This document shows, piece by piece, positions 38,969 to 49,456 of a stretch of DNA of 64,000 bases. Source of the DNA: Tardiphaga sp. (GTDB taxonomy: Bacteria > Pseudomonadota > Alphaproteobacteria > Rhizobiales > Xanthobacteraceae); contig JASBVG010000068.1 of the NCBI GenBank assembly GCA_030147505.1, positions 44,117 to 108,116 of the forward strand, given 5' to 3'. Made by a program: the position numbers and the translations under genes. Below the pieces are notes generated by a model. The model saw only the letters and a program-made list of their open reading frames with translations. It was not told the DNA's origin and searched no databases. Numbering within the stretch: position 1 is the stretch's first letter; every line of letters begins with the position of its first letter.

Positions 38969-40387
38969 TCACCCCGGTTGTATCATTTTGACCGGCTGCA
39001 CGAGACGATCGAACTCCTTTGCGTCGACAAGACCCAAGCGCAACGCTTCTTCCTTGAGAGTAGTTCCGTTTGCATGCGCAGTCTTCGCAACCTTCGCTGC
39101 GTTGTCGTAGCCGATCTTGGGCGCCAGCGCAGTGACAAGCATCAGCGAGCGTTCCGTCAATTCATGGATACGTTTCTCGTCGGCGCGGATGCCATCGATG
39201 CAGTGCTCAGTGAAGGATCGCGCAACGTCCGCGATTAATTGGATGGACTGCATCATACAATGCGCCATCACCGGCTTGTAGACGTTCAGCTCGAAATGCC
39301 CTTGGCTGCCGGCCACCGTGATGGCCGTATGGTTCCCGAATACCTGACAGCATACCATTGTCATTGCTTCACATTGTGTCGGATTCACCTTGCCGGGCAT
39401 GATCGACGAGCCGGGCTCGTTCTCCGGAAGGATGAGTTCGCCAAGTCCCGAGCGTGGGCCGGAGCCGAGCAAACGAATATCGTTTGCAATCTTGAATAGT
39501 CCTGTTGCGACAGAATTTATCGCACCGTGTGCAAACACATAGGCGTCGTTAGAGGCCAGCGCTTCGAATTTATTCGCTGCGCTCGTGAACGGCAGCTTTG
39601 TGATCTTCTGCACATTCTTCGCAAACAGTTTGGCGAAACCAGGCTTTGAATTCAGGCCGGTGCCGACCGCCGTGCCCCCCTGTGCTAGCGGATGCAGGTC
39701 CTTCACTGCAGTACGCAGCCGCGCGATGCCGCTCTCGACTTGCGATGCGTAGCCGGAGAATTCCTGGCCCAGTGTGAGCGGCGTCGCGTCCTGTGTATGC
39801 GTGCGGCCGATCTTCACGATCTTGGCGAACGCCTTTTCCTTCTTGCGCAGCGCAACAAGTAGTTGGCTCAAAGCGGGGATGAGATCGTGCGTAATGCCCT
39901 GAGTCGCAGCGATATGCATCGCCGTCGGAAACGAGTCGTTCGAGGACTGACTCATGTTGACATGGTCGTTGGGGTGCACCGGCTTCTTGGTGCCGCGTTC
40001 GCCTCCAAGCAGTTCGTTGGCGCGATTGGCGATCACCTCGTTGAGGTTCATATTGGTCTGCGTACCTGAGCCGGTCTGCCAGACGACGAGTGGGAAGTGA
40101 TCGTCGAGCTTGCCGTCGATGACTTCGCCGGCGGCCTGCACGATCGCCTTGGCGAGCTTTGGCGGCAGCACCCCGAGCTCACGATTGGTCTCCGCGGCGG
40201 CGAGCTTGACGATGCCGAGCGCATGCACCAGCGGCATCGGCATGCGGTCATGGCCGATGCGGAAATTTTGCCGCGAGCGTTCCGTCTGCGCGCCCCAATA
40301 GCGGTCGGCAGCGACAGCGATCGGGCCGAAGCTGTCGGTCTCGGTGCGGGTGGATGCGGCTGATGTCTTCTTCGACGATTTGGCCAT
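38969..40387 (-). CDS. fumC: Class II fumarate hydratase FumC
   Basis: FumC is the iron-independent fumarase of the TCA cycle. The protein shows the three superfamily segments: [18 protein letters not shown], the catalytic-site [16 protein letters not shown], and the signature [13 protein letters not shown]. The ATG at 40387 (MAKSSKK) gives 472 residues, slightly longer than the usual about 465 because of a Lys/Ser-rich N-terminus. The track start further upstream lies in the sspB terminator region and was rejected. Confidence 0.96.
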   Translation of the reverse strand: MAKSSKKTSAASTRTETDSFGPIAVAADRYWGAQTERSRQNFRIGHDRMPMPLVHALGIVKLAAAETNRELGVLPPKLAKAIVQAAGEVIDGKLDDHFPLVVWQTGSGTQTNMNLNEVIANRANELLGGERGTKKPVHPNDHVNMSQSSNDSFPTAMHIAATQGITHDLIPALSQLLVALRKKEKAFAKIVKIGRTHTQDATPLTLGQEFSGYASQVESGIARLRTAVKDLHPLAQGGTAVGTGLNSKPGFAKLFAKNVQKITKLPFTSAANKFEALASNDAYVFAHGAINSVATGLFKIANDIRLLGSGPRSGLGELILPENEPGSSIMPGKVNPTQCEAMTMVCCQVFGNHTAITVAGSQGHFELNVYKPVMAHCMMQSIQLIADVARSFTEHCIDGIRADEKRIHELTERSLMLVTALAPKIGYDNAAKVAKTAHANGTTLKEEALRLGLVDAKEFDRLVQPVKMIQPG

Positions 40388-40436
40388 GATGGGCTTCCTG
40401 CATTGCAGCGCCGAAGGACGCGGCGCAAAACGAAAA

Positions 40437-40456
40437 GGGCCGCATCGCTGCGGCCC
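40437..40456 (-). terminator. Terminator after sspB
   Basis: On the minus strand GGGCCGCA-GCGA-TGCGGCCC is followed by TTTTCG. The 8-bp perfect stem lies 23 bp past the sspB stop and before the fumC start. Confidence 0.85.
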
Positions 40457-40479
40457 GATCACTCTACACGCTCTCGCGT

Positions 40480-40998
40480 TTATTTTTTTCGGAAGCGGTC
40501 TAAACGGACGACTTCTGCGCCTTCGCCGGTTTTCGGCACTTCGCTTTCGGTCGGGGCGTCATGTGATGCGGGCGGGGAGGGGAGCGCCTGAGCCGGCGTC
40601 GCCGCCGCGGGCGTGCTCGCAGCCGGCGCCTCGGCGGCGGCAGCTTCGGTCTCGAAGCTCAGGCCGAATTGCACTGACGGATCGTAAAAACTCTTGATCG
40701 CTGCAAACGGCACGACCAGGCGCTCGGGGATTCCGTTGAAAGACAGGCCTACTTCGAAGCGGTCCTCGGTGACCGTGAGATCCCAGAACTGATGTTGCAG
40801 GATCACGGTCATCTCTTCCGGATATTGCGCCAGCAGGCGCGGCGACAGCTTCACGCCGTCCGCCTTGGACACGAAGGTGATGAAGAAGTGGTGTTCGCCC
40901 GGCAAGCCATGTTCGGCGGCATCGATCAGCACCTTGCGTAGCACGCCGCGGAGGGCGTCCCGGGCCAGTACGTCGTAGCGAATATGATCGGTCGGCAT
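40480..40998 (-). CDS. sspB: SspB-family stringent starvation/ClpXP adaptor (alpha type)
   Basis: Alpha-type SspB delivers selected substrates to ClpXP. The 172-residue protein starts [24 protein letters not shown] and contains [42 protein letters not shown]. An Ala/Pro-rich linker follows, ending in a basic [11 protein letters not shown] tail, which is the likely ClpX-binding motif. The ATG at 40998 was chosen; the extra 75 residues of the track ORF have no family match. Confidence 0.88.
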   Translation of the reverse strand: MPTDHIRYDVLARDALRGVLRKVLIDAAEHGLPGEHHFFITFVSKADGVKLSPRLLAQYPEEMTVILQHQFWDLTVTEDRFEVGLSFNGIPERLVVPFAAIKSFYDPSVQFGLSFETEAAAAEAPAASTPAAATPAQALPSPPASHDAPTESEVPKTGEGAEVVRLDRFRKK

Positions 40999-41269
40999 CG
41001 TTCGGCCCCGTCGCTTTCGTTCGATAGAGAATGTGTCGGCAATTGTGGCGATGTCGGGAAGCCGACTCGCGCCATCTTTCCACTTCATACGCCGGCGTGC
41101 ACCCGCGGTCAGCAGCCTTGAAGGTTGGCAGCCCCCGGGCGGACGGATGCACTCTATATATAAGTGTGATGTGTCGCGAAACAGACTGGACGCCTCCGGA
41201 GCCGATATCGGCGCAAAAACCATGTAAAAATTGTTTGGCGCGGCCCCATCATCGGCCTAAATCGGGACT

Positions 41270-41872
41270 ATGCCCGCCACGTTGCCCCCACTCATGGCTG
41301 AAAGCTCCGGAAATACAACCCGCGCGCCTGTCGGATTGGGGACGCTGTTTATCGCTTTTGCGAAGATGTCGCTGGCCGGATTCGGTGGCGTGCTCGTCTG
41401 GGCCCGCCGGGCCATTGTCGAACAACATCGCTGGATGACGGCGGAGGAGTTCAACGAGACCTTTGCGCTCTGCCATTTCCTGCCGGGGCCGAACATCGTC
41501 AATCTGTCGGTCGTGTTCGGTGCCCGTATCCGCGGCATTCCCGGCGCCGTCGCCGCTTTCGCCGGGCTGCTCGGTCCGCCGGTGGTGATCGTGACCATTC
41601 TCGCTGTTCTTTATGCGCGCTATGGCGATCTGGAATCGCTGCGCCGCACACTGGCCGGAGTTTCCTGTGTTGCGGTCGGGCTGCTGTTTGCGGTGATCGC
41701 AAGAATGATGTTGCCACTTCTCAAAAAACGAGAACCGTTCAGCCTGCTGATGATGCTGGTCGTGTTTGTTGCGGTGGGCCTGATGCGCTGGCCGCTGCCA
41801 ACGGTGCTGCTGATTTCGGTCCCGGTCAGCATTCTGCTCACCATAATGATGCGGCGCAGGAGCAGGGCGTGA
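41270..41872 (+). CDS. Chromate transporter ChrA, N-terminal-type half
   Basis: This is a CHR-family membrane protein of 200 residues. It shows the hallmark FAKMSLAGFGGVLVWARRAIVEQ and FALCHFLPGPNIVNLSVVFG. It is a single-domain (short) CHR protein that works with the second half encoded next door. The genes overlap by 4 bp. Such pairs export chromate or sulfate-like anions. ATG at 41294 is an alternative start. Confidence 0.88.
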   Translation: MPATLPPLMAESSGNTTRAPVGLGTLFIAFAKMSLAGFGGVLVWARRAIVEQHRWMTAEEFNETFALCHFLPGPNIVNLSVVFGARIRGIPGAVAAFAGLLGPPVVIVTILAVLYARYGDLESLRRTLAGVSCVAVGLLFAVIARMMLPLLKKREPFSLLMMLVVFVAVGLMRWPLPTVLLISVPVSILLTIMMRRRSRA

Positions 41873-42405
41873 ACCAGATTGGTGCCGGCACGCTCTGGAC
41901 TGTCGCCTGGACCTTCGGGCTGATGTCGCTGTTTGCTGTCGGCGGTGCCAATTCGGCAATTCCGGAGATTCACCGCATTGCGGTAGACGTCAATCACTGG
42001 CTCACGGACAAGCAATTCGCCGACATCTTTGCTATCTCCCAGCTCTCGCCAGGCCCCAATGTCCTGATCGTTACGCTGATTGGCTATCAGGTCGCCGGTA
42101 TTCTCGGCGCCTTGGTTGCCACCTTGTCGATGTGCGGTCCGACAGCTGTCGTCGCCTATTATGTCAGCGGTTTTCTTGTACGTTCGACCCATGCGACGTG
42201 GCCAGGAATTGTGCAGGCGGCACTTGTCCCATTATCCATTGGTCTAATGAGCGCGAGTGGTCTCGTCGTGATGATGTCCGCCGACACTTCCATAACAGCG
42301 TATTCCGTCACTGCGGTTGCAGCCGTTCTGGCCTTTGCAACGCGCCTCAACCCGCTCTGGTTGTTAGTTGGCGGCGGATTACTTGGTTTCGCTGGCATTC
42401 TCTGA
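41869..42405 (+). CDS. Chromate transporter ChrA, C-terminal-type half
   Basis: The 178-residue partner repeats the CHR fold (FGLMSLFAVGGANSAIPEIHR and DIFAISQLSPGPNVLIVTLIGY). It begins with GTG inside the stop region of the first gene, indicating translational coupling. Together the pair equals a bidomain ChrA split into two polypeptides of opposite topology. Confidence 0.88.
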   Translation: MNQIGAGTLWTVAWTFGLMSLFAVGGANSAIPEIHRIAVDVNHWLTDKQFADIFAISQLSPGPNVLIVTLIGYQVAGILGALVATLSMCGPTAVVAYYVSGFLVRSTHATWPGIVQAALVPLSIGLMSASGLVVMMSADTSITAYSVTAVAAVLAFATRLNPLWLLVGGGLLGFAGIL

Positions 42406-42522
42406 CGAAAGTGGCTAGCAAGCTTGCCACCGGGGCCGTTGGGCGGCTCCGACTGACTTGAGCTGTCAGACGCTTCGACGACAAGACCTGGGCTATAAGC
42501 TCGTGACTAGAGGGACGTACCA

Positions 42523-43023
42523 ATGAGTGATGCGCCGAGCCACGCGCCGGAGAAATCAATTTTACCTAGCTGGGTCAAAGGCCCGCAGGATTTTATCGGC
42601 GGCATCGCCCTGATGGCGATTGCTGCATTTGCGTTGTGGGCATCGAGTGATCTGCAAGGCATGCATGGCTTCTCGTTCGGCGCAGGTACCGCGCCACGGA
42701 TGTTCGGCATTCTGCTGCTCGCTCTCGGTGCCGCGGTGACGGTGGTCGGCATCTTCACTGAGGGGCCAGCACTTCAGCAGTTTCACTGGCGCGGCCCATT
42801 CTTCGTCATGCTGGCGATCCTGTCCTTCGCTCTCTGCATTCGTCCGATGGGCATGGTCTTCTCGGCGATGTCGAGCTTCCTCATCGCGGCGCTCGGTTCG
42901 ACCGAGACGCGCTGGGTCGAAACGGCCATTGTCGGCGCCTGTCTGACGACGTTCTGCGCCTTGCTATTCCCGTATGCGCTGGGTCTGCCGCTGCAGATGT
43001 GGCCGACTTTCCTGATGCGCTGA
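42523..43023 (+). CDS. tctB: Tripartite tricarboxylate transporter, small membrane subunit TctB
   Basis: The 166-residue protein has four hydrophobic segments and the TctB-type FIGGIALMAIAAFALWASSDL and FGAGTAPRMFGILLLALGAAV. It is the small membrane partner of TctA, whose gene starts 13 bp downstream. The system imports carboxylates using a periplasmic binding protein. Confidence 0.88.
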   Translation: MSDAPSHAPEKSILPSWVKGPQDFIGGIALMAIAAFALWASSDLQGMHGFSFGAGTAPRMFGILLLALGAAVTVVGIFTEGPALQQFHWRGPFFVMLAILSFALCIRPMGMVFSAMSSFLIAALGSTETRWVETAIVGACLTTFCALLFPYALGLPLQMWPTFLMR

Positions 43024-43036
43024 GGACGAGGGCGTT

Positions 43037-44602
43037 ATGGGCGATCTTTTTTCCAATCTCGGTCTCGGCTTCGCGACCGTCTTCCAGTTCGTACAGTGGA
43101 CACCTTCGTTCCTTGGCGGGATGAGCATCCCTCTGCCGATGAACATCCTGCTGTGTCTGATCGGTGCGCTGGTTGGTACGCTGGTCGGCGTTCTGCCAGG
43201 TATTGGCACCATCGCCACTGTGGCGATGCTGCTGCCAATCACCTTCGGTCTGCCGCCCGTCGGCGCGCTGATCATGCTCGCCGGCATTTATTACGGCGCA
43301 CAATATGGTGGTTCGACCACGTCGATCCTGGTCAACATTCCTGGTGAAGCCGGCTCGGTGGTCACCGCGCTCGACGGCTTCCAGATGGCCAAGCAGGGCC
43401 GCGCCGGCCCGGCGCTCGCCATTGCGGCCATCGGCTCGTTCTTCGCCGGCTGCGTCGCCACCGTGCTGATCGCGATCCTTGGTGCGCCGCTGACCAAGCT
43501 CGCGCTGGCTTTTGGTCCGGCGGAATACTTCTCGCTGATGGTGCTCGGCCTGATCTTCGCGGTCGTGCTCGCCAAAGGCTCGGTGCTGAAGGCGATCGCG
43601 ATGATCGTGTTCGGCCTGCTGCTCTCGATGGTGGGCTCGGACATCGAAACCGGCGCGTCGCGTATGTCATTCAACATTCCTGAACTCGCTGACGGCCTCG
43701 GCTTCGCCACCGTTGCGATGGGTCTGTTCGGTTTCGCTGAAATCATCCGCAACCTCGACGCCGGCAGCGAAGAGGATCGTCAGCTGGTGCAGTCCAAGGT
43801 CACCGGCTTGATGCCGACCAAGGAGGATCTGAAGGCATCGACGCCGCCGATCCTGCGCGGCACGGTGCTCGGCTCGATCCTCGGCATTCTGCCGGGCGGC
43901 GGTGCGGTCATCGCGTCCTTCGCGGCCTATACGCTCGAGAAGAAGCTGTCGAAGAACCCGAAGAAGTTCGGTCGCGGTGCGATCGAAGGCGTGGCGGCGC
44001 CGGAAAGCGCCAACAACGCTGCAGCGCAAACCTCGTTCATCCCGCTGCTCACCCTCGGCATTCCGCCGAATGCGGTGATGGCGTTGATGGTCGGCGCGAT
44101 GACCATTCACGGCATCGTTCCGGGTCCACAGGTGATGCAGAAGCAGCCCGATCTCGTCTGGGGCATGATCGCCTCCATGTGGGTCGGCAATCTGATGCTC
44201 CTCGTCATCAACCTGCCGATGGTCGGTCTGTGGGTACGGCTCCTTCGCGTGCCGTATCGCCTGATGTTCCCGTCGATCGTGGTGTTCTGCAGTATCGGTA
44301 TCTACTCGGTGAACAACGCACCGATGGACGTCATCCTTGCAGGCGTGTTCGGCCTGATCGGCTACTGGTTGATCAAGCACGACTTCGAGCCGGCCCCGCT
44401 GCTGCTCGGCATGGTGCTCGGCCCGCTGATGGAAGAGAACCTGCGTCGTGCACTGCTCATCTCGCGTGGCGATGCGACGGTGTTCTTCACCCGTCCGCTG
44501 TCGGCCACGCTGATGGCGATCTCGGCCTTCCTGCTCATCCTTGCCGTGCTTCCCGCACTGCGAAGAAAGCGCGACGAAGTCTTCGTCGAGTCCGAGAGCT
44601 AG
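43037..44602 (+). CDS. tctA: Tripartite tricarboxylate transporter, large membrane subunit TctA
   Basis: TctA is the multi-spanning permease (521 residues). Family motifs include GTLVGVLPGIGTIATVAMLLPITFGLPP, YYGAQYGGSTTSILVNIPGE and ILPGGGAVIASFAAY. It forms an operon with tctB upstream. A hairpin follows before the binding-protein gene, so tctC may be expressed at a different level. Confidence 0.93.
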   Translation: MGDLFSNLGLGFATVFQFVQWTPSFLGGMSIPLPMNILLCLIGALVGTLVGVLPGIGTIATVAMLLPITFGLPPVGALIMLAGIYYGAQYGGSTTSILVNIPGEAGSVVTALDGFQMAKQGRAGPALAIAAIGSFFAGCVATVLIAILGAPLTKLALAFGPAEYFSLMVLGLIFAVVLAKGSVLKAIAMIVFGLLLSMVGSDIETGASRMSFNIPELADGLGFATVAMGLFGFAEIIRNLDAGSEEDRQLVQSKVTGLMPTKEDLKASTPPILRGTVLGSILGILPGGGAVIASFAAYTLEKKLSKNPKKFGRGAIEGVAAPESANNAAAQTSFIPLLTLGIPPNAVMALMVGAMTIHGIVPGPQVMQKQPDLVWGMIASMWVGNLMLLVINLPMVGLWVRLLRVPYRLMFPSIVVFCSIGIYSVNNAPMDVILAGVFGLIGYWLIKHDFEPAPLLLGMVLGPLMEENLRRALLISRGDATVFFTRPLSATLMAISAFLLILAVLPALRRKRDEVFVESES

Positions 44603-44635
44603 CACGCTCTATTAAATTACTGCGTCACTCCGCCG

Positions 44636-44664
44636 CGGCCCGAAGTCGAGTGGACTTCGGGCCG
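44636..44664 (+). terminator. Hairpin between tctA and tctC
   Basis: CGGCCCGAAGTC-GAGTG-GACTTCGGGCCG is a perfect 12-bp stem followed by TTGCTT. It could end most tctBA transcripts, leave partial readthrough, or protect RNA ends. The T-tract is weak. Confidence 0.7.
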
Positions 44665-44729
44665 TTGCTTGTATTCAGTCCCGCGCAATACGTCGTATCG
44701 GCGGATATTTCGCTCTGGGAGGCACAAAC

Positions 44730-45713
44730 ATGAAATCATTTAACCGCATGCTTGCTATCGGTGGTCTGGCGACGCTTGCCGGTCTCGCGGTCGTTTCGAC
44801 GAAGGCGCAGGCGCAGGACTATCCGACCCGCGCCATCACCATGATCGTGCCATTCGCGGCAGGCGGCCCGACCGACGTCATCGCGCGCATCGTTGCGTCC
44901 GAGATGTCGAAGACCCTCGGCCAGCAGATCATCATCGAGAACGTCGTTGGTGCCGGCGGCACGACCGGCGCGACCCGCGCCGCGCGCGCAACCAATGACG
45001 GCTATACCATCATCACCGGCCACATGGGCACCCATGCCGCCTCGGTGCCGCTGTATCCGAAGCTCGCTTATCATCCCGAGAAAGATTTCGAGCCGGTCGC
45101 GCTGCTTGCCGGCACGCCGATCCTCATCCTCGCCAAGAAGGACTTTGCGCCGAAGGACCTCAAGGAATTCGTCACCTATGTGAAGGCGAATAACGAGAAG
45201 CTGAACATGGCCCATGCCGGCGTCGGCTCGGTGTCGTACTCGTCGTGCGAACTGCTCTCGTCGGTGCTCGACATCAAGCCGATCGGCGTGCCGTTCAACG
45301 GCACCGGCCCGGCAATGAACGCGCTGGTCGGTGGCCAGGTTGATTACATGTGCGACCAGATCGTCAACGCCGTGCCGCAGATCAAGGGCGGCACCATCAA
45401 GGCCTATGCGGTCGCGACTCCCGAGCGCAACCCGTCGCTGCCGGACCTGCCGACCACCACCGAAGCCGGTCTGCCGAAGTATCAGGCCTCGGCCTGGAAC
45501 GCGATCTTCGCGCCGAAGGGCACGCCCGCCGCGATCACCGCCAAGTTGAACGCTGCTGCCGCCAAGGCGCTGGACGACGAGAACGTCAAGAAGCGTCTGC
45601 TCGACCTCGGCTCGGACATTCCGAAGCCGGAAGCCCGCACCCAGGCCGCCCTTGGCGCGTTGGTGAAGAGCGAAGTCGCCAAGTGGTCGGCGGTGCTGAA
45701 GCCCGCCCAGTAA
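44730..45713 (+). CDS. tctC: Tripartite tricarboxylate transporter substrate-binding protein (Bug family)
   Basis: The 327-residue periplasmic binding protein has a signal peptide (LAIGGLATLAGLAVVSTKAQAQ). The Bug-family fold signature YPTRAITMIVPFAAGGPTDVIARI follows, with GQQIIIENVVGAGGTTG. It captures a carboxylate, possibly citrate-like, and hands it to TctAB. GGGAGG precedes the ATG. A terminator follows. Confidence 0.93.
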   Translation: MKSFNRMLAIGGLATLAGLAVVSTKAQAQDYPTRAITMIVPFAAGGPTDVIARIVASEMSKTLGQQIIIENVVGAGGTTGATRAARATNDGYTIITGHMGTHAASVPLYPKLAYHPEKDFEPVALLAGTPILILAKKDFAPKDLKEFVTYVKANNEKLNMAHAGVGSVSYSSCELLSSVLDIKPIGVPFNGTGPAMNALVGGQVDYMCDQIVNAVPQIKGGTIKAYAVATPERNPSLPDLPTTTEAGLPKYQASAWNAIFAPKGTPAAITAKLNAAAAKALDDENVKKRLLDLGSDIPKPEARTQAALGALVKSEVAKWSAVLKPAQ

Positions 45714-45740
45714 GCGGGAACCGCCTAACGGTCTGATTCA

Positions 45741-45767
45741 GGGCCGGATCCTTCGTGGATCCGGCCC
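45741..45767 (+). terminator. Intrinsic terminator after tctC
   Basis: GGGCCGGATCC-TTCGT-GGATCCGGCCC is a perfect 11-bp stem with a UUCG-type loop, 27 bp after the tctC stop. It separates the transporter from thyA. Confidence 0.88.
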
Positions 45768-45878
45768 TTGTCGTTTGCGGGGAAGGATCACAGATTTCCG
45801 GGTATAATCAGGGAATCGGCGTGTCCCGAGTCCGGCCGGGGCGATAAGTTCGCCGCCTCACAGCCCGCAAGATCGACC

Positions 45879-46673
45879 ATGAACCAGTATCACGACCTGC
45901 TCGAACGCATCCTCAGCGACGGTGTGGAGAAACATGACCGCACCGGCACCGGCACGCTGTCCGTGTTCGGCCACCAGATGCGCTTCAAGCTCAGCGACGG
46001 CTTTCCGGTGCTGACCACGAAGAAGCTGTCGCTCAAGGCGATCATCCACGAGCTGCTCTGGTTCCTCGCGGGCGACACCAACATCAAGTATCTCAAGGAC
46101 CACGGCGTCTCGATCTGGGACGAATGGGCCGACGCCAATGGCGATCTCGGTCCGGTCTATGGTTCGCAGTGGCGTTCATGGCCGGCGCCGGATGGCCGCA
46201 GCATCGATCAGATCGCGAATGTGGTCGATATGATCCGGCGCAATCCGGATTCGCGTCGCCTGATCGTCTCCGCATGGAATCCGGCCGAGATCGAGAAGAT
46301 GGCGCTGCCGCCATGCCACTGCCTATTTCAGTTCTATGTCGCCAATGGCAAGCTGTCGTGCCAGCTTTATCAGCGCTCCGCGGACGTATTTCTCGGTGTG
46401 CCGTTCAACATCGCATCCTACTCCCTGCTGACGATGATGATCGCACAGGTGACAGGTCTCAAATCTGGCGACTTCGTGCACACGCTCGGCGATGCGCATC
46501 TCTACTCCAATCATCTGGAACAGGCGCGCCTGCAGCTCACGCGTGAAACGCGCAAGCTGCCTGTGATGAAGATCAATCCGGATGTGAAGGACATCTTCGC
46601 CTTCCGCTATGAGGACTTCACGCTGGAAGGCTACGACCCGCATCCGCATATCAAGGCCGAGGTTGCGGTTTGA
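45879..46673 (+). CDS. thyA: Thymidylate synthase ThyA
   Basis: ThyA converts dUMP to dTMP with methylene-tetrahydrofolate. The 264-residue length and [15 protein letters not shown] start are those of E. coli-type ThyA. The catalytic Cys is in [12 protein letters not shown], followed by [19 protein letters not shown]. The ATG at 45879 is preferred over the track start, which adds 37 unrelated residues. folA overlaps its stop, giving the classical thyA-folA pair. Confidence 0.97.
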   Translation: MNQYHDLLERILSDGVEKHDRTGTGTLSVFGHQMRFKLSDGFPVLTTKKLSLKAIIHELLWFLAGDTNIKYLKDHGVSIWDEWADANGDLGPVYGSQWRSWPAPDGRSIDQIANVVDMIRRNPDSRRLIVSAWNPAEIEKMALPPCHCLFQFYVANGKLSCQLYQRSADVFLGVPFNIASYSLLTMMIAQVTGLKSGDFVHTLGDAHLYSNHLEQARLQLTRETRKLPVMKINPDVKDIFAFRYEDFTLEGYDPHPHIKAEVAV

Positions 46674-47203
46674 CCACGAAGGTCAAGCCCGAGATTGTCC
46701 TTGTCTATGCCGTCGCCGAGAACGGCGTGATCGGCAATGACAACAGCATCCCGTGGCGGCTGAAATCCGACATGCAGCGCTTCAAGGCGCTGACCATGGG
46801 CAAGCCCATCGTGATGGGCCGCAAGACCTTCGAGTCATTCCCGCGCCGGCCATTGCCCGGCCGCACCAATATCGTGATCACCCGCAATACCGACTACACG
46901 GCGGCCGGCGCCGTTGTCGCGACGTCGCTCGCCGAAGCCTACGCCGTCGCCACGGGCGACGCGTTGCGGCGCTCGGCGAGCGAGATCGCCGTGATCGGCG
47001 GCGCGGAGATTTACGCGCAATGGATGCCCCGCGCGGATCGCCTCGAGGTCACCGAGGTGCATGCGCGCCCGGCCGGAGATACGATGCTGCCGCCCGTCGA
47101 TCTCACTGTATGGGAAGAGACTGCCCGCGTCAGGCATCCCGCGGCGGGCGAGGACAGCGTCGATTTCTCCTATGTGACATATTGCCGGCGGGCCCCGAAC
47201 TAG
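46670..47203 (+). CDS. folA: Dihydrofolate reductase
   Basis: FolA regenerates tetrahydrofolate used by ThyA. The 177-residue protein shows [31 protein letters not shown], with the acidic active-site residue in the usual helix, plus [29 protein letters not shown] and the NADPH-loop [10 protein letters not shown]. It begins with TTG overlapping the thyA TGA, so translation is coupled. Confidence 0.95.
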   Translation: MTTKVKPEIVLVYAVAENGVIGNDNSIPWRLKSDMQRFKALTMGKPIVMGRKTFESFPRRPLPGRTNIVITRNTDYTAAGAVVATSLAEAYAVATGDALRRSASEIAVIGGAEIYAQWMPRADRLEVTEVHARPAGDTMLPPVDLTVWEETARVRHPAAGEDSVDFSYVTYCRRAPN

Positions 47204-47355
47204 CCTCGTTTTTCGTCCGTTAACATTGAAAAACATGGCGTTACGCTTAGCTGAAACGGCCAGGCGCCCCGCGTTGTAAGAGCCGGGGCGGTCCCCTATA
47301 AAGCCATGCAGACGTGGCGAGACCGGTATGCCCGGCCGCGCAGAGGAGAGTTTGA

Positions 47356-48507
47356 ATGCCGTGGAAGAATCAAGGCGGTGGCCCATGGGGGCCCGGCCCG
47401 AAAGGACCCTGGGGATCGGGTCCGCAGTCGTCCGGACCGAGGCCGCCTGATCTTGAGGATCTTCTGCGCAAGGGGCAGGACCGTCTGCAGTCGATGCTGC
47501 CCGGCGGTTTCATCAGCGGCATGGGCATCTTCCTGGTGCTGGTCGTTGCCGCGGCGATCTGGGGCCTGTCCGGCTTCTTCCGCGTGCAGTCTGAAGAACT
47601 CGGCGTCGTGCTGCGCTTCGGCAAGCATGTCCGCACGGTTCAGCCCGGTCTGAACTACCATCTGCCTTATCCGATCGAGACCGTGCTGCTGCCGAAGGCG
47701 CTGCGCGTGTCGACGCTGTCGGTCGGCATGTCGATCCTCGAAGACACCAGTCGCCGTGGTCGCACCATGCGCGACGTGCCGGAAGAGAGCCTGATGCTCA
47801 CCGGCGACGAGAACATCGTCGATGTGGATTTCACCGTGCTCTGGCGCATCAAGCCGGATGGCGTGGGCAACTTCCTGTTCAACATCCAGAATCCGGAAGG
47901 CACCGTGAAGGCCGTCGCCGAGAGCGTGATGCGTGAAGTCGTCGGCCGCGCCAACATCCAGCCGATCCTCACCGGCGCACGCACCACCACTGAAACGCAG
48001 GTGCAGGAGCTGATGCAGAAGACGCTCGACGGCTATGGCGCCGGCGTGCTGATCCAGCAGGTGCAGTTGCAGAAGGTCGATCCGCCGGCGCAGGTCATCG
48101 ACGCGTTCCGCGACGTGCAGGCAGCGCAGGCCGACGCCCAGCGTCTGCAGAACGAGGCGCAGACCTATACCAACCGCATCGTCCCCGATGCCCGCGGCCG
48201 CGCCGCTCAGATCCTGCAGGTCGCGGAAGGTTATCGCGAACAGGCGATCGCCGAAGCCAAGGGTCAGAGCGCGCGCTTCCTGAAGGTCTATGAAGAATAC
48301 AAGAAGGCGCCGGACGTGACCCGTCAGCGTCTCTATCTCGAAACCATGGAAAAGATCCTCCATGGCGCCGAGAAGCTGATCAGCGATCCCGGTTCGGGCG
48401 CAGGCTCGCAGGGCGTCGTACCTTATCTTCCCTTGAACGAACTGACGCCGCGACGTCAGCCACCGGCGACATCTGGTCAGCCTCAGCAGAGTGGGGGCAA
48501 CCGATGA
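47356..48507 (+). CDS. hflK: FtsH protease modulator HflK
   Basis: HflK and HflC form the SPFH-family membrane cage around FtsH. The 383-residue HflK has a Gly/Pro-rich cytoplasmic N-terminus (GGGPWGPGPKGPWGSG). One transmembrane helix and the SPFH domain (FFRVQSEELGVVLRFGKHVRTVQPGLNYHLPYP) follow, then a coiled-coil Ala/Gln-rich region. GAGGAG precedes the ATG. The stop overlaps the hflC start (ATGA). Confidence 0.95.
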   Translation: MPWKNQGGGPWGPGPKGPWGSGPQSSGPRPPDLEDLLRKGQDRLQSMLPGGFISGMGIFLVLVVAAAIWGLSGFFRVQSEELGVVLRFGKHVRTVQPGLNYHLPYPIETVLLPKALRVSTLSVGMSILEDTSRRGRTMRDVPEESLMLTGDENIVDVDFTVLWRIKPDGVGNFLFNIQNPEGTVKAVAESVMREVVGRANIQPILTGARTTTETQVQELMQKTLDGYGAGVLIQQVQLQKVDPPAQVIDAFRDVQAAQADAQRLQNEAQTYTNRIVPDARGRAAQILQVAEGYREQAIAEAKGQSARFLKVYEEYKKAPDVTRQRLYLETMEKILHGAEKLISDPGSGAGSQGVVPYLPLNELTPRRQPPATSGQPQQSGGNR

Positions 48508-49394
48508 AATCCGGTATCTCAGGTATCGTCGCGCTGATTGTCATCTTGGTGCTGGTCATTCTCGGCTTCGGCTCGCTCTACACCGTGCGGCAGACCGAAC
48601 AGGCGCTCGTGGTTCGCCTCGGTGAACCCGTGCGTGTGGTCACCGAGCCCGGTCTGAACTTCAAGTGGCCGTTCGTCGATAGCGTGATCACCATCGACAA
48701 GCGCATTCTCGATCTCGAGAATCCCGCGCAGGAAGTCATCGCCAACGACCAGCGTCGTCTGGTCGTGGATGCCTTCGCGCGCTATCGCATCAAGAACGCG
48801 CTGCGCTTCTATCAGAGCATCGGCACCATCCAGGCCGCCAACATCCAGCTCACCACGCTGCTGAACGCGGCCATGCGCCGCGTGCTCGGCGAGGTGAACT
48901 TCATCCAGATCGTTCGTGACGACCGCGAAGGCCTGATGAACAAGATCCGCGACCAGCTCGACCGCGAGGCCGATGGTTACGGCATCCAGGTTATCGACGT
49001 CCGCATTCGCCGTGCCGATCTGCCGGAGGCCAACAGCCAGGCGGTGTACCAGCGCATGCAGACCGAACGTCAGCGTGAAGCTGCCGAGTTCCGCGCGCAG
49101 GGCGGCCAGAAGGCACAGGAAATCCGCTCGAAGGCTGATCGCGAGGCGACGGTCATCATCGCGGATGCCAACTCGCAGGCCGAACAGGTCCGTGGTGACG
49201 GCGACGGCGAGCGCAACCGTCTGTTCGCGGATGCCTATGGCAAGGACGCCGACTTCTTCGCGTTCTACCGCTCGATGACGGCCTATGAGAACGGGTTGAA
49301 GCAGAACGATACCCGCTACCTGCTGCGACCGGATTCGGAGTTCTTCCGCTTCTTCGCCAATCCGACCGGTAAGCCCGCCGCGGCAAAACCATAA
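48504..49394 (+). CDS. hflC: FtsH protease modulator HflC
   Basis: The 296-residue partner of HflK has an N-terminal membrane helix. Its SPFH domain reads SLYTVRQTEQALVVRLGEPVRVVTEPGLNFKWPFVDSV. The HflC-type sequence VIDVRIRRADLPEANSQAVYQRMQTERQREAAEFRAQG is also present. It overlaps hflK by 4 bp and is followed by a terminator. Confidence 0.96.
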   Translation: MKSGISGIVALIVILVLVILGFGSLYTVRQTEQALVVRLGEPVRVVTEPGLNFKWPFVDSVITIDKRILDLENPAQEVIANDQRRLVVDAFARYRIKNALRFYQSIGTIQAANIQLTTLLNAAMRRVLGEVNFIQIVRDDREGLMNKIRDQLDREADGYGIQVIDVRIRRADLPEANSQAVYQRMQTERQREAAEFRAQGGQKAQEIRSKADREATVIIADANSQAEQVRGDGDGERNRLFADAYGKDADFFAFYRSMTAYENGLKQNDTRYLLRPDSEFFRFFANPTGKPAAAKP

Positions 49395-49456
49395 CGACAG
49401 GCGGCGGCGCGCAAACGGCATGTCCGTTTTGCGTTCGCGGCAAGTCTGATCTAAGG

